Below are positions 27,128 to 36,306 of a stretch of 64,000 nt of DNA, piece after piece. The notes under the pieces are model-generated. The model was not told the origin of the DNA. It made no database searches and worked only from the letters and a program-made list of their open reading frames with translations. The translations under genes were made by a program, and so were the position numbers. How positions within the stretch are numbered: position 1 is the stretch's first letter; every line of letters begins with the position of its first letter. The DNA comes from GCA-2718035 sp964435285 (lineage in GTDB: Bacteria > Bacteroidota > Bacteroidia > Flavobacteriales > TMED113), in the NCBI GenBank assembly GCA_964435285.1, contig CAYSYA010000006.1:59907-123906 (forward strand). Direction: 5' to 3'.

Positions 27128-28468
27128 TTGGAAGTAAAAATTTCAAAAGGAAAAAACATTAATCTTAAAGGTGAGGCCTCTTTAACAGTTGAGGAGTATC
27201 ATTCACAGACATTTTCTCTTAAGCCTACGGATTTTCATGGTTTGAAACCTAGATTAAGTGTAAAAGAAGGAGATTCAGTTCTTGCGGGAGAAAGTTTATT
27301 TTTTGATAAAGATTTTGAAAAAATTAAGTTTGTTTCCTCAGTTAGTGGAAAAGTCCAATCCATTATAAGGGGTGAAAAAAGAAAATTGTTAGAAGTAGTT
27401 GTAAAGGCTGACAAAAAAAATAAGTTTAAAAAATTTAATGTTTCTAATTTTGAAAAACTTGATCCTGAAAAATTAAAAAATTTATTTTTTGAATCTGGTT
27501 TGTGGTCATTAATTAAACAAAGGCCTTTTGACTCAGTAGCGGATCCAAACATAACTCCAAAGGCAATTTTTATTTCTTGTTTTGATTCTTCTCCTTTAGC
27601 TCCAAATTATGATTTCCTTTTATCTGGAAAAGAAAAAGAATTTCAAAAAGGAATAGATGTTATTTCGTTACTGAGTGACGGAAAAATTCATCTTAATGTA
27701 AGTGAAAAATCTGATTTTGAATTTTTTAATAAATTCAAAAATGTTCAGTTAAATAAATTTTATGGACCACATCCAGCTGGAAATGTTGGGATTCAGATTC
27801 ATCATATTGACCCTATTAACAAAGGGGATATAGTTTGGGTTTTAAAGCCACAGGCTTTAATCTCAATTGGTAATTTCTTTCTTTCTGGCAGATATTTAAA
27901 TTATAAAACAATTGCTGTAACCGGTTCAGAAGTTAAATCGCCAAAATACTATAAGTCTTTTCAAGGTGTTAACATTGGTGGTTTATTGAAGGGTAAGCTT
28001 TTTTCAGGAAATAAAAGATTTATTTCAGGAAATGTTTTGCATGGTGATAATATTGGAAAGGAAGGACATGTAGGATTTTTTGATGACCATGTTACAGTAA
28101 TTCCTGAAGGAGATTATCATGAATTGTTTGGTTGGGCTATGCCTGGATTTAAAAAATATAGTTTTTCAAGAGCTTTTCTGTCGTCACTAATTCCTCAAAG
28201 AGAAATAGTATTAGACACTAACATGCACGGTGAAGAGCGTGCTTATGTTGTTTCAGGGCAATATGAAAACGTTGTTCCTATGGATATTTTTCCAGTTCAA
28301 TTAATAAAATCTATTTTAATTGAAGATATAGAACTAATGGAAAAAATGGGTATTTATGAGGTTTCACCTGAAGATTTTGCATTATGTGAATTTGCATGTA
28401 CTTCAAAAATTCCTGTACAAGAAATTTTAAGACATGGCTTAGATTTAGTAAAAAAAGAATGTAGTTAA
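27128..28468 (+). CDS. nqrA: Na+-translocating NADH:quinone reductase subunit A
   Basis: NqrA is the cytoplasmic, cofactor-free subunit that contributes to quinone binding. The 446-residue protein has the NqrA N-domain (FHGLKPRLSVKEGDSVLAGE) and the family blocks GPHPAGNVGIQIHHIDPI near residue 215 and FLSSLIPQREIVLDTNMHGEERAYV. The start is TTG; no in-frame ATG precedes it. It is the first of six nqr genes with gaps of a few bases. Confidence 0.95.
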   Translation: MEVKISKGKNINLKGEASLTVEEYHSQTFSLKPTDFHGLKPRLSVKEGDSVLAGESLFFDKDFEKIKFVSSVSGKVQSIIRGEKRKLLEVVVKADKKNKFKKFNVSNFEKLDPEKLKNLFFESGLWSLIKQRPFDSVADPNITPKAIFISCFDSSPLAPNYDFLLSGKEKEFQKGIDVISLLSDGKIHLNVSEKSDFEFFNKFKNVQLNKFYGPHPAGNVGIQIHHIDPINKGDIVWVLKPQALISIGNFFLSGRYLNYKTIAVTGSEVKSPKYYKSFQGVNIGGLLKGKLFSGNKRFISGNVLHGDNIGKEGHVGFFDDHVTVIPEGDYHELFGWAMPGFKKYSFSRAFLSSLIPQREIVLDTNMHGEERAYVVSGQYENVVPMDIFPVQLIKSILIEDIELMEKMGIYEVSPEDFALCEFACTSKIPVQEILRHGLDLVKKECS

Positions 28469-28470
28469 TT

Positions 28471-29679
28471 ATGAATTTTTTAAGAAATACATTAAATAAA
28501 ATTAAACCACACTTTACAAAAGGTGGCAAGTTAGAAAAGTTATATCCTGCTTATGATGCATTTGAAACTTTTTTGTTTGTGCCTAATCATACTACTTCTA
28601 CTAAATGTCACGTTAGAGACTCAATTGATTTAAAAAGAACCATGGGTACTGTAATTTTAGCACTCATTCCTTGTTTAATATTTGGATGTTACAACATTGG
28701 TTATCAGTATTATTCTCAGTTTGATCCATCTCTTATAAGTCAAAGTTTTTCCTCTTTTTTGAATTTATTTTTGTATGGTTTTATGAAGGTGCTTCCTATG
28801 ATTGTTGTCTCATATGGAGTCGGTCTTGCAATTGAGTTTGCTTTTGCTGTTTTTAGAAATCATCAGGTTAATGAGGGATACTTAGTTACTGGTATGCTAA
28901 TTCCGCTAATATTTCCCATTGATTGTCCTTTATGGATTGTTGCATTGTCTGTTATTTTTGCTGTAGTTATTGGAAAAGAAGTTTTTGGAGGAACTGGAAT
29001 GAATATATTAAATCCAGCTTTACTAGCTAGAGGATTCGCCTTTTTTGCTTATCCTACTAAATTATCTGGTGATAAAGTTTGGGTTTCTGAAGGATATACT
29101 GATTCAATTTCTGGAGAAACTGCACTTGGAGAACTTGCAACTTTAGTTAAAGACGGTGTTTCGGTAGATTATCAGGAAACTGTATTAAGTAATTTTAGTA
29201 GTGATGGAGCTTATAGTTTGCTTAATTCATTTTTGGGTTTTATTCCTGGTTCAATTGGTGAAACGTCTGTATTAGCTGTATTAATTGGAGCAGCAATATT
29301 ATTGATTACAGGATTAGGCTCGTGGAGGATTATGTCTTCTGCTTTAATCGGAGGTTTTTTTATGGCCTCCATCTTTTATTTTTGGAATGCTAATGGATTT
29401 ATGTCATTAAATCCAATTCATCAGTTATGTATTGGGGGTTTTATGTTTGCAATTGTATTTATGGCGACAGACCCGGTATCAGCAGCACAAACTAATACTG
29501 GAAAAATAATATATGGGTTTTTATGTGGATTTTTAGGAATCATGATTAGAGTTTTTAATCCTGCTTATCCTGAAGGTATAATGTTAGCCATATTATTCAT
29601 GAATGTCATGGCTCCTCTGATTGATCATTATGTTGTTGAGGCAAGTGTGAAACGTAGAATGAGTAGGGTTAAAATTTAA
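28471..29679 (+). CDS. nqrB: Na+-translocating NADH:quinone reductase subunit B
   Basis: NqrB is the main membrane subunit, carries covalent FMN and forms the sodium path. The 402-residue protein has about ten transmembrane helices and the block GGTGMNILNPALLARGF. The FMN-bearing threonine is T217 in the motif D-S-I-S-G-E-T (residues 211-217). The consensus for ApbE targets, as I recall it, has Ala where this protein has Glu216. The gene is two bases after nqrA. Confidence 0.95.
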   Translation: MNFLRNTLNKIKPHFTKGGKLEKLYPAYDAFETFLFVPNHTTSTKCHVRDSIDLKRTMGTVILALIPCLIFGCYNIGYQYYSQFDPSLISQSFSSFLNLFLYGFMKVLPMIVVSYGVGLAIEFAFAVFRNHQVNEGYLVTGMLIPLIFPIDCPLWIVALSVIFAVVIGKEVFGGTGMNILNPALLARGFAFFAYPTKLSGDKVWVSEGYTDSISGETALGELATLVKDGVSVDYQETVLSNFSSDGAYSLLNSFLGFIPGSIGETSVLAVLIGAAILLITGLGSWRIMSSALIGGFFMASIFYFWNANGFMSLNPIHQLCIGGFMFAIVFMATDPVSAAQTNTGKIIYGFLCGFLGIMIRVFNPAYPEGIMLAILFMNVMAPLIDHYVVEASVKRRMSRVKI

Positions 29680-29687
29680 TTAATAAA

Positions 29688-30407
29688 ATGAAAATAAATA
29701 AAGATTCAAATTTCTTCACTTTTTCTTTTGCCATAATAATGGTTTTAGTTGTTGCCATTTCTTTAGCTTTTGTTTCTGAATCCTTATCAAGTAGGAAAAA
29801 AGCTAACAAAGAAGATAAAAAGAAAATAAATATTTTATCTGCAATTAAAGTACAGTGCGATAGAACTAATGCTAGTGAATTATATGATGAGTACATTAAA
29901 GAATCAGTGGTGATTAATTCGTTAGGTGAAACTGTTGTTGGAGATAATGATGCTTTTTACATTGATGTTAAAAAACAATACAGAAATACAGCTTTAGCAA
30001 AAGAAGACAAAGTATTTCCCTTATTTATTGCTGAAAAAGATGGGAATAAATATTATATCACTCCTTTAGTTGGAAGTGGTTTGTGGGGGCCTATTTGGGG
30101 ATTTGTGGCATTTGAAAAAGATTGCAATACTGTTTTTGGTGCATCTTTTGATCACAAAACAGAAACACCAGGTCTTGGTGCGGAAATTAGAGAATCTTTT
30201 TTTGAAGATGAATTTATTGGAAAAAAAATACTAGATGAAAATTCATCTTTTGTCTCTATTAATGTTGTTAAAGGTGGCGCTAAAGAAGGGAGTTATCATG
30301 AGGTAGATGGTATTACAGGAGGGACAATAACAAGTGATGGTGTAACTAATATGTTAAAAGCTGATTTAGAGATTTATAATAATTATTTTAAAACAATTAG
30401 AAATTAA
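29688..30407 (+). CDS. nqrC: Na+-translocating NADH:quinone reductase subunit C
   Basis: NqrC has one N-terminal transmembrane helix (about 13-30) and a periplasmic FMN domain. The 239-residue protein contains KYYITPLVGSGLWGPIWGFVA and HKTETPGLGAEI, typical of the family. The flavinylated threonine is T213 in D-G-I-T-G-G-T (207-213), with Gly where the ApbE consensus has Ala. It is directly followed by nqrD with no gap. Confidence 0.95.
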   Translation: MKINKDSNFFTFSFAIIMVLVVAISLAFVSESLSSRKKANKEDKKKINILSAIKVQCDRTNASELYDEYIKESVVINSLGETVVGDNDAFYIDVKKQYRNTALAKEDKVFPLFIAEKDGNKYYITPLVGSGLWGPIWGFVAFEKDCNTVFGASFDHKTETPGLGAEIRESFFEDEFIGKKILDENSSFVSINVVKGGAKEGSYHEVDGITGGTITSDGVTNMLKADLEIYNNYFKTIRN

Positions 30408-31064
30408 ATGAAAAGTTCACTTTTTTCAAAAAAAAATAGAAAATTATTGAGTGACCCTTTAGGTGATCAAAACCCAATAACTATTCAAGTTCTAGGAATT
30501 TGTTCTGCTTTAGCAATTACAGTTCAATTACAACAGGCTTTAGTAATGTCTATGTCTGTTGTTTTTGTTATGGTTTGTGCTAATATGATTATTTCTGCCC
30601 TGAGAAATGTTATTCCCTCTAGAATAAGAATTATAGTTCAATTAGTTGTTGTTTCTTCTCTTGTGGTTTTTGTTGATCAGGTCTTACAAGCGTTTTTACC
30701 TGACGTTCAAGAAAAATTGTCTGTATTTATTGGTTTAATTGTTTCAAATTGTATTATTATGGGAAGATTGGAGGCTTTTGCTTTAGGAAATACTTTATGG
30801 CCATCTTTTTTAGATGCTATAGGAAACGCAGTTGGTTACGGTTGGATTTTACTTGCTGTTGCATTCTTTAGAGAACTGTTTGGTTCAGGTAAATTGTTTG
30901 GATACCAAGTTTTTCCAGATGGATGGTATGAAGCTGGAGGAGGATTTTACTTAAATAATAATTTAATGATTTTACCACCAATGGCATTAATAGTCGTTGG
31001 TTTAATTATTTGGGTTCAAAGGTCTAGAACTTCATTCCCAGAAGAATTGTTAGAAGAAAATTAA
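30408..31064 (+). CDS. nqrD: Na+-translocating NADH:quinone reductase subunit D
   Basis: The 218-residue integral membrane subunit has six helices and, with NqrE, forms the symmetric pair that holds an iron centre in the membrane. Family blocks are SALRNVIPSRIRI, GLIVSNCIIMGRLEAFAL (with a cysteine of the iron site) and a C-terminal FPEELLEEN. Start and length are normal. Confidence 0.95.
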   Translation: MKSSLFSKKNRKLLSDPLGDQNPITIQVLGICSALAITVQLQQALVMSMSVVFVMVCANMIISALRNVIPSRIRIIVQLVVVSSLVVFVDQVLQAFLPDVQEKLSVFIGLIVSNCIIMGRLEAFALGNTLWPSFLDAIGNAVGYGWILLAVAFFRELFGSGKLFGYQVFPDGWYEAGGGFYLNNNLMILPPMALIVVGLIIWVQRSRTSFPEELLEEN

Positions 31065-31066
31065 TT

Positions 31067-31684
31067 ATGGAAGAGTTAGTAAATATTTTTATAAAAGGTG
31101 TTTTTATAGAAAATATGATTTTCGCGTATTTTCTTGGTATGTGTTCATATTTAGCAGTTTCTAAAACTGTAGAAACTGGTGTTGGCTTAGGTGCTGCTGT
31201 TATTTTTGTTTTAGGAATAACTGTTCCAATAAATTATTTATTAGAAAATTATCTTCTCAAAGAAGGTGCGTTAAGTTGGTTAGGAGAAAGCTTTGCAACT
31301 ATGGATTTATCTTTTTTGAGTCTAATCATGTTTATAGCAGTGGTTGCATCTATGGTTCAATTGGTAGAAATGTTAGTAGAGAAATTTTCACCTCAACTTT
31401 ATAGTAGTCTTGGAATCTTTCTTCCTTTAATTGCTGTTAACTGTTCAATTTTGGGAGGAGCTCTATTTATGCAAGAACGTCAGTATTCTACAATTATTGA
31501 AGCCACCTCTTTTGCATTGGGCTCAGGTGTTGGTTGGTTTTTAGCTATAGTAGGAATAGCAGCTATCAGAGAAAAAATAAGATACTCTAATGTCCCTGCT
31601 CCGCTTAGAGGGTTAGGAATTACGTTTATTATTACAGGGCTTATGGGTATTGGTTTTATGTGTTTTATGGGAATTAATATATAA
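31067..31684 (+). CDS. nqrE: Na+-translocating NADH:quinone reductase subunit E
   Basis: The 205-residue partner of NqrD has six helices and inverted topology. It contains FLGMCSYLAVSKTVETGVGLG and FLPLIAVNCSILGGALFMQ, each with a cysteine expected to bind the intramembrane iron. It is spaced by two bases from nqrD. Confidence 0.95.
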   Translation: MEELVNIFIKGVFIENMIFAYFLGMCSYLAVSKTVETGVGLGAAVIFVLGITVPINYLLENYLLKEGALSWLGESFATMDLSFLSLIMFIAVVASMVQLVEMLVEKFSPQLYSSLGIFLPLIAVNCSILGGALFMQERQYSTIIEATSFALGSGVGWFLAIVGIAAIREKIRYSNVPAPLRGLGITFIITGLMGIGFMCFMGINI

Positions 31685-31692
31685 TTAAATTT

Positions 31693-32988
31693 ATGGGTCA
31701 GTTAATTTTATTTTCAGTTTTCGTTTTTTTAATTGTAATGCTTTCTTTAGTGATGGTTTTACTTTTTGCAAAAGCAAAATTATCCCCATCAGGTGATGTA
31801 ACTTTAACAATTAATGGAGAAAATAAATTAAAAGTAAGTGCGGGGGATACCATTTTAACCACTTTAGGTAATAACAAAGTTTTTTTACCTTCTGCATGTG
31901 GTGGTGGTGGTACTTGCGCAATGTGTAAATGTCAAGTTTCATCAGGAGGAGGGAGTATATTACCAACTGAAAAGCCATATTTTTCAAGAAAAGAAATTCA
32001 AGAAAATTGGAGGTTAGGTTGTCAAGTTAAAGTGAAAAATGATATGGAGATACAAATTCCAGAGGAAATATTTGGAATTAAACAATGGAAAGCTAAGGTA
32101 GTTTCAAATTATAATGTAGCTTCATTTATTAAGGAATTCATTGTTGAATTACCTGAAGATATGGATTATGAAGCTGGAGGTTATATTCAAATTGAAATAC
32201 CTGAAAGTGAAATAAAATATCAAGACTTTGATATATCTGCTCATCCTAAAGAGCATCCGGGTGAAAAAGATAAATTTAAATATGAATGGGATAAATTTAA
32301 TTTATGGCCTTTAGTAATGAAAAATGATGAAAGTGTTGTAAGAGCATATTCAATGGCTAGTTACCCCGCAGAAGGTAGAAAAATTATGTTAAATGTAAGA
32401 ATTGCAACACCCCCATGGGACAGAAAATCAAATAACTGGTTAAATGTAAACCCTGGAATAGCTTCTTCATATATTTTTGGACTTAAACCCGGTGATGAAG
32501 TAACAATTTCAGGTCCTTATGGTGAATTTTTTATAAAGGAATCAGAAGCTGAGATGGTATACATAGGAGGAGGTGCTGGAATGGCTCCGTTGAGATCTCA
32601 TTTATATCATTTATTTAAAACTTTAAAGTCTAAAAGAAAAGTTTCTTATTGGTATGGTGGAAGATCAAGAAGAGAATTGTTTTATATGGAACACTTCTTT
32701 GCGTTAGAAAAAAAATTTAAAAACTTTAAATTTTACCCTGTACTTTCAGAACCTTTAGAAGAAGATAATTGGAAGGAAAAGAAAAATTTAGATGATAAAA
32801 AAGGTGATGGCTTTTTAGGTTTTGTTCATCAAGCTTTTATAGATAATTATTTAAGTAAACATGAAAATCCAGAGGATATAGAGTTTTACTTTTGTGGCCC
32901 TCCTCTTATGAATCAAGCAGTTTTAAAAATGTGTGATGACTTTGGTGTACCTGATGAAAATGTTGCTTTTGATGATTTCGGTGGTTAG
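31693..32988 (+). CDS. nqrF: Na+-translocating NADH:quinone reductase subunit F
   Basis: NqrF takes electrons from NADH. The 431-residue protein has an N-terminal transmembrane helix and a 2Fe-2S ferredoxin domain with ligands C69, C75, C78 and C110. Its FAD/NADH reductase half contains RAYSMASYP and YIGGGAGMAPLRSH, and it ends with the usual VAFDDFGG. Its last 17 bases overlap the start of apbE. Confidence 0.96.
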   Translation: MGQLILFSVFVFLIVMLSLVMVLLFAKAKLSPSGDVTLTINGENKLKVSAGDTILTTLGNNKVFLPSACGGGGTCAMCKCQVSSGGGSILPTEKPYFSRKEIQENWRLGCQVKVKNDMEIQIPEEIFGIKQWKAKVVSNYNVASFIKEFIVELPEDMDYEAGGYIQIEIPESEIKYQDFDISAHPKEHPGEKDKFKYEWDKFNLWPLVMKNDESVVRAYSMASYPAEGRKIMLNVRIATPPWDRKSNNWLNVNPGIASSYIFGLKPGDEVTISGPYGEFFIKESEAEMVYIGGGAGMAPLRSHLYHLFKTLKSKRKVSYWYGGRSRRELFYMEHFFALEKKFKNFKFYPVLSEPLEEDNWKEKKNLDDKKGDGFLGFVHQAFIDNYLSKHENPEDIEFYFCGPPLMNQAVLKMCDDFGVPDENVAFDDFGG

Positions 32989-33985
32989 GTTTTTTTTAAT
33001 TTTGACATTTTTTTTTTCTTGTACTAATGAAAAATTATCTCCTTATGTAATACAGGGGAGGACTCAAGGAACCTTTTACTCCGTTAAGTATTATTCTAAT
33101 TTAAATTTAATTAAAAAACATTCTATTGATAGTATATTATCTAATATAGATATGGCTCTTTCAACTTATAACGATTCATCTAATATTACTAGAGTAAATA
33201 ATAATTCTACCACATATGTTGATACTTTGTTAAGTGATGTTATTAGTCGATCAATTGAAATATGTAATGAAACTGAAGGCGCTTTTGATATTACTGTAGG
33301 TCCGTTAGTTAACTCTTATGGATTTGGTCCAAAGAGTGCAAATTTTAACACTGAATATGCCAATTTTTTAGGATGTGATATGATTTCAATAAGTGATGGA
33401 TTGATTAATAAAAAAAATAATATAATTCAATTAGATATTAATGGTATTGCTCAAGGATATAGTGTTGATATTTTATCTAATTATCTAAAACAAAATAATA
33501 TTGATAATTTCATTATTAATATAGGAGGTGAAGTGTATTGTTCTGGAAATAAAAATAAAAATCCATGGTTAGTAGCTATTGAAAAACCTTACCAAAACAT
33601 ACAACTGCAAAAATATATTTTAAAATTATCAAATAAAGCATTAGCAACTTCGGGAAGTTATAGAAAATTAAAAAAAATAGACGGAAAAGTAATTTCTCAT
33701 ACTATGAATCCAAAAACACTAAAACCTGCTGAAAATAACTTATTGAGTGTTTCCATTTTAGCAAATAATTGTATGGATGCTGATGCGTATGCAACAGCTT
33801 GTATGTCAATGGGGTTAAATAAATCAAAGAAATTTATTAGTAAAAATAATATTGATGCTTGTTTTATATACGTTGAAAAAGATGATACTTTGACTTTTAT
33901 GACTAATGGAATGTTAAAGTTAATATCAACAAAATCTCCTGATTATTCTGACTTACAACCCTCATTAGGTGCTGCTCCGCAATAA
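32972..33985 (+). CDS. apbE: FAD:protein FMN transferase
   Basis: ApbE attaches FMN to threonines of NqrB and NqrC outside the cytoplasmic membrane. From ATG 32972 the protein is 337 residues, with a lipoprotein signal whose lipobox is FFFSC. The body has GRTQGTFYSV, LNIDMALSTYNDSS-like spacing, FDITVGPLVN and INIGGEVYCSG. A longer frame starts at 32933 inside nqrF, but the lipoprotein signal fixes the start. Position after nqrF fits its role. The 3' end overlaps the convergent small Cys protein by 43 bases. Confidence 0.93.
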   Translation: MISVVRFFLILTFFFSCTNEKLSPYVIQGRTQGTFYSVKYYSNLNLIKKHSIDSILSNIDMALSTYNDSSNITRVNNNSTTYVDTLLSDVISRSIEICNETEGAFDITVGPLVNSYGFGPKSANFNTEYANFLGCDMISISDGLINKKNNIIQLDINGIAQGYSVDILSNYLKQNNIDNFIINIGGEVYCSGNKNKNPWLVAIEKPYQNIQLQKYILKLSNKALATSGSYRKLKKIDGKVISHTMNPKTLKPAENNLLSVSILANNCMDADAYATACMSMGLNKSKKFISKNNIDACFIYVEKDDTLTFMTNGMLKLISTKSPDYSDLQPSLGAAPQ

Positions 33986-34137
33986 GAGCAAGGTTCATCA
34001 TTTTTATTTAAAAATGGATTATTACTTGCGCATGTGCCAGAAAATTCTCCATTTTTTTTAACAAGGATTTTAATGGCTATTCCTGCAACACAAATTGAGA
34101 GCAGTATAATTGATATTAATATAATTTCAATCATCAT
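33943..34137 (-). CDS. small Cys-rich membrane protein, NqrM-like candidate
   Basis: The 64-residue protein has one N-terminal transmembrane helix (about 4-26), a Lys-Lys boundary and then four cysteines, C36 (SGTC), C50, C53 and C61; C16 lies in the helix. This layout resembles NqrM (DUF539), which is needed to build the NqrD/NqrE iron site and has one helix, a GSC motif and further cysteines. Similar proteins next to nqr genes in Flavobacteriia are annotated only as membrane or secreted protein. The NqrM role is my inference from layout and location. Confidence 0.72.
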   Translation of the reverse strand: MMIEIILISIILLSICVAGIAIKILVKKNGEFSGTCASNNPFLNKNDEPCSYCGAAPNEGCKSE

Positions 34138-34139
34138 AT

Positions 34140-35150
34140 TTATATTATTTGAACTTCTTCAATTAGATTAATATTAAACTTATGTTTGACATCTTTTTTT
34201 ATTTTAATTGATAAGTCACTTATTTCTTTACCACTTGAATTTCCAAAGTTAACTAAAACTAAGGCTTGTTTTTCATAAACTCCACAGTTATTAATTTTTT
34301 TTCCTTTCCAATCACATTTTTCAATTAGCCATCCTGCAGAAATTTTTATTTTATTATTATGTGAAAAATATTTTACGTCAGGAAAATTATTTTTTATCTC
34401 ATTTAAAAATCCTATATCTATAATAGGATTCTTAAAAAAACTTCCACTATTACCTAATTTTTTTGGATCAGGCAGTTTTCTATTTCTAATTTCACTAACT
34501 ATTTTACCAATATTTTTAAGAGTTATTGGTAAGTTACTTTTCTTTAGTTCTAAATTAAGAGCCTCGTAATTTAGTATTGGTTTTTTATTTTTATTCAATT
34601 CAAACTCAACTTCGGTTATAAAAAATTTATTTTTTAATTTATTTTTGAATACTGATTCACGATATCCAAAAGAACATTCTTCTTTATTAAATTTAATTTT
34701 TTCGTTGGTTTCAAAATTATATGCAGTAAGGCTTTTAAAAACATCTTTGATTTCTACTCCATATGCTCCGATGTTTTGTATCGGGGCTGCACCTACAGTT
34801 CCAGGAATTAATATTAAATTTTCAATTCCCCACAGATTATTTTTAATTGACCAATTCACTAAATCATTCCAAACAACACCAGATTGAGCTTTAATAATTA
34901 CTGAATTTTCATCTTCGTTTATGATTTCGATTCCTTTTAACTGGTTAAAAAGAACTATGCCTTCAATATTTTTTGTGATTAATATATTACTACCCCCACC
35001 TAGTACAAAATATTTTATTTTATTTTTTATTATATAATCAATACTTTCCTTGAGAATTTCTTCAGTATTAATGTTAATAAATTTTTCAGCAAAATAATTT
35101 ACGCCAAAAGTGTTTAAATTTATTAGAGATTTATTATTTTCCAATAACAT
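34140..35150 (-). CDS. murB: UDP-N-acetylenolpyruvoylglucosamine reductase
   Basis: MurB reduces UDP-GlcNAc-enolpyruvate to UDP-MurNAc in peptidoglycan synthesis, using FAD and NADPH. The 336-residue protein has the FAD-binding segment VLGGGSNILI, IPGTVGAAPIQNIGAYG, the type-I MurB motif FGYRESVFKN and the catalytic serine region GNSGSFFKNP. Length fits the type-I enzyme. It is two bases downstream of the NqrM-like gene's start and divergent from a glycosyltransferase. Confidence 0.95.
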   Translation of the reverse strand: MLLENNKSLINLNTFGVNYFAEKFININTEEILKESIDYIIKNKIKYFVLGGGSNILITKNIEGIVLFNQLKGIEIINEDENSVIIKAQSGVVWNDLVNWSIKNNLWGIENLILIPGTVGAAPIQNIGAYGVEIKDVFKSLTAYNFETNEKIKFNKEECSFGYRESVFKNKLKNKFFITEVEFELNKNKKPILNYEALNLELKKSNLPITLKNIGKIVSEIRNRKLPDPKKLGNSGSFFKNPIIDIGFLNEIKNNFPDVKYFSHNNKIKISAGWLIEKCDWKGKKINNCGVYEKQALVLVNFGNSSGKEISDLSIKIKKDVKHKFNINLIEEVQII

Positions 35151-35205
35151 ATTACTAATATAATAACGTTTTACTCTTTTTTAATTAAATCTTAATCTTA
35201 AAATT

Positions 35206-36306
35206 TTGAAAAAAATTATAATTTCAGTTACTACAGATTTGATTTCTGATCAAAGAGTACATAAAATGAGCACAACTCTACATAATAGTGGTTACGATGT
35301 TCTTTTAGTAGGAAGAAAATTAAATAATGATTTTTTTTCAAAAAGACCTTATAGTGTTAAAAGGTTTAATTTAAAATTTCGAAGAGGTTTTCTTTTTTAT
35401 ATGTTTTTTAACATAAGGCTATTTATTTTTTTGCTTTTTAATAAATGTGATATATTTTATGCAAACGATTTAGATACTTTATTGCCAAATTTTATTATTT
35501 CAAAAATAAAGAACAAGCCCCTTGTGTATGATTCTCATGAATTATTTACCGAAGTACCTGAACTAATTGAAAAAAAAAATGTAAAATCTTTTTGGTTATT
35601 TTTAGAACAAAAAATATTTCCTAAACTTTCTAATGTTATAACAGTTAGTGATAGTATAGCTAATTTTTATAAAAAAAAATATCAAATTGATTCTTTGATA
35701 ATAAAAAATGTACCGTATTTAAAATCAAATAATTCATCAGTTGAAAAAGAATATAATATTCAGGGATTTAATCCAAACAAAAAAAATATTATTTATCAAG
35801 GCAGTTTGAATAAAGATCGAGGTATATCACTAATGATTGATTCAATGGCTTATTTAAATGCTAATTTATTCATTGTTGGTTCTGGTGATTTAAAAAAAGA
35901 GTTATTAGAATACACCAAAAAAAAAAAATTGATTAACAAAATATTTTTTTTAGGTCGTGTTCCCTTTCAACAACTTAAATCAATTACAAGGGAATTTGAT
36001 TTAGGTCTTTCCTTTGAGGAAGACACTTGTTTAGCTTATCGTTATTCTTTACCAAATAAAATTTTTGATTATCTACATGCTGAAATTCCAATTTTAGCTA
36101 GTGATTTACCCGATATTTCTAGTTTAGTAATTAATAATAAAATAGGAGAGGTGTTATCTTCTAGAAATCCAGAAGATATAGCAAGTCAGATAAGATACAT
36201 ATTAAAAAATAAGAACATATATAATTTAAATTTAAAATCTGCTAAAAAAGAATTTTGTTGGGAGAACCAAGAGAAGAAAATCATTGAGCTATTTAATAAT
36301 CTTTAA
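35206..36306 (+). CDS. family-4 type glycosyltransferase
   Basis: The 366-residue GT-B protein has SDQRVHKM at the N-terminus, YANDLDTLLPNF, VYDSHELFTEVPEL and a C-terminal donor half with YQGSLNKDRGISLMIDSM and PNKIFDYLHAEIPILASDLPD. It starts with TTG followed by two Lys codons. It probably acts in surface glycan synthesis, with unknown sugar. Its stop lies 14 bases inside the convergent family-2 transferase. Confidence 0.87.
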   Translation: MKKIIISVTTDLISDQRVHKMSTTLHNSGYDVLLVGRKLNNDFFSKRPYSVKRFNLKFRRGFLFYMFFNIRLFIFLLFNKCDIFYANDLDTLLPNFIISKIKNKPLVYDSHELFTEVPELIEKKNVKSFWLFLEQKIFPKLSNVITVSDSIANFYKKKYQIDSLIIKNVPYLKSNNSSVEKEYNIQGFNPNKKNIIYQGSLNKDRGISLMIDSMAYLNANLFIVGSGDLKKELLEYTKKKKLINKIFFLGRVPFQQLKSITREFDLGLSFEEDTCLAYRYSLPNKIFDYLHAEIPILASDLPDISSLVINNKIGEVLSSRNPEDIASQIRYILKNKNIYNLNLKSAKKEFCWENQEKKIIELFNNL

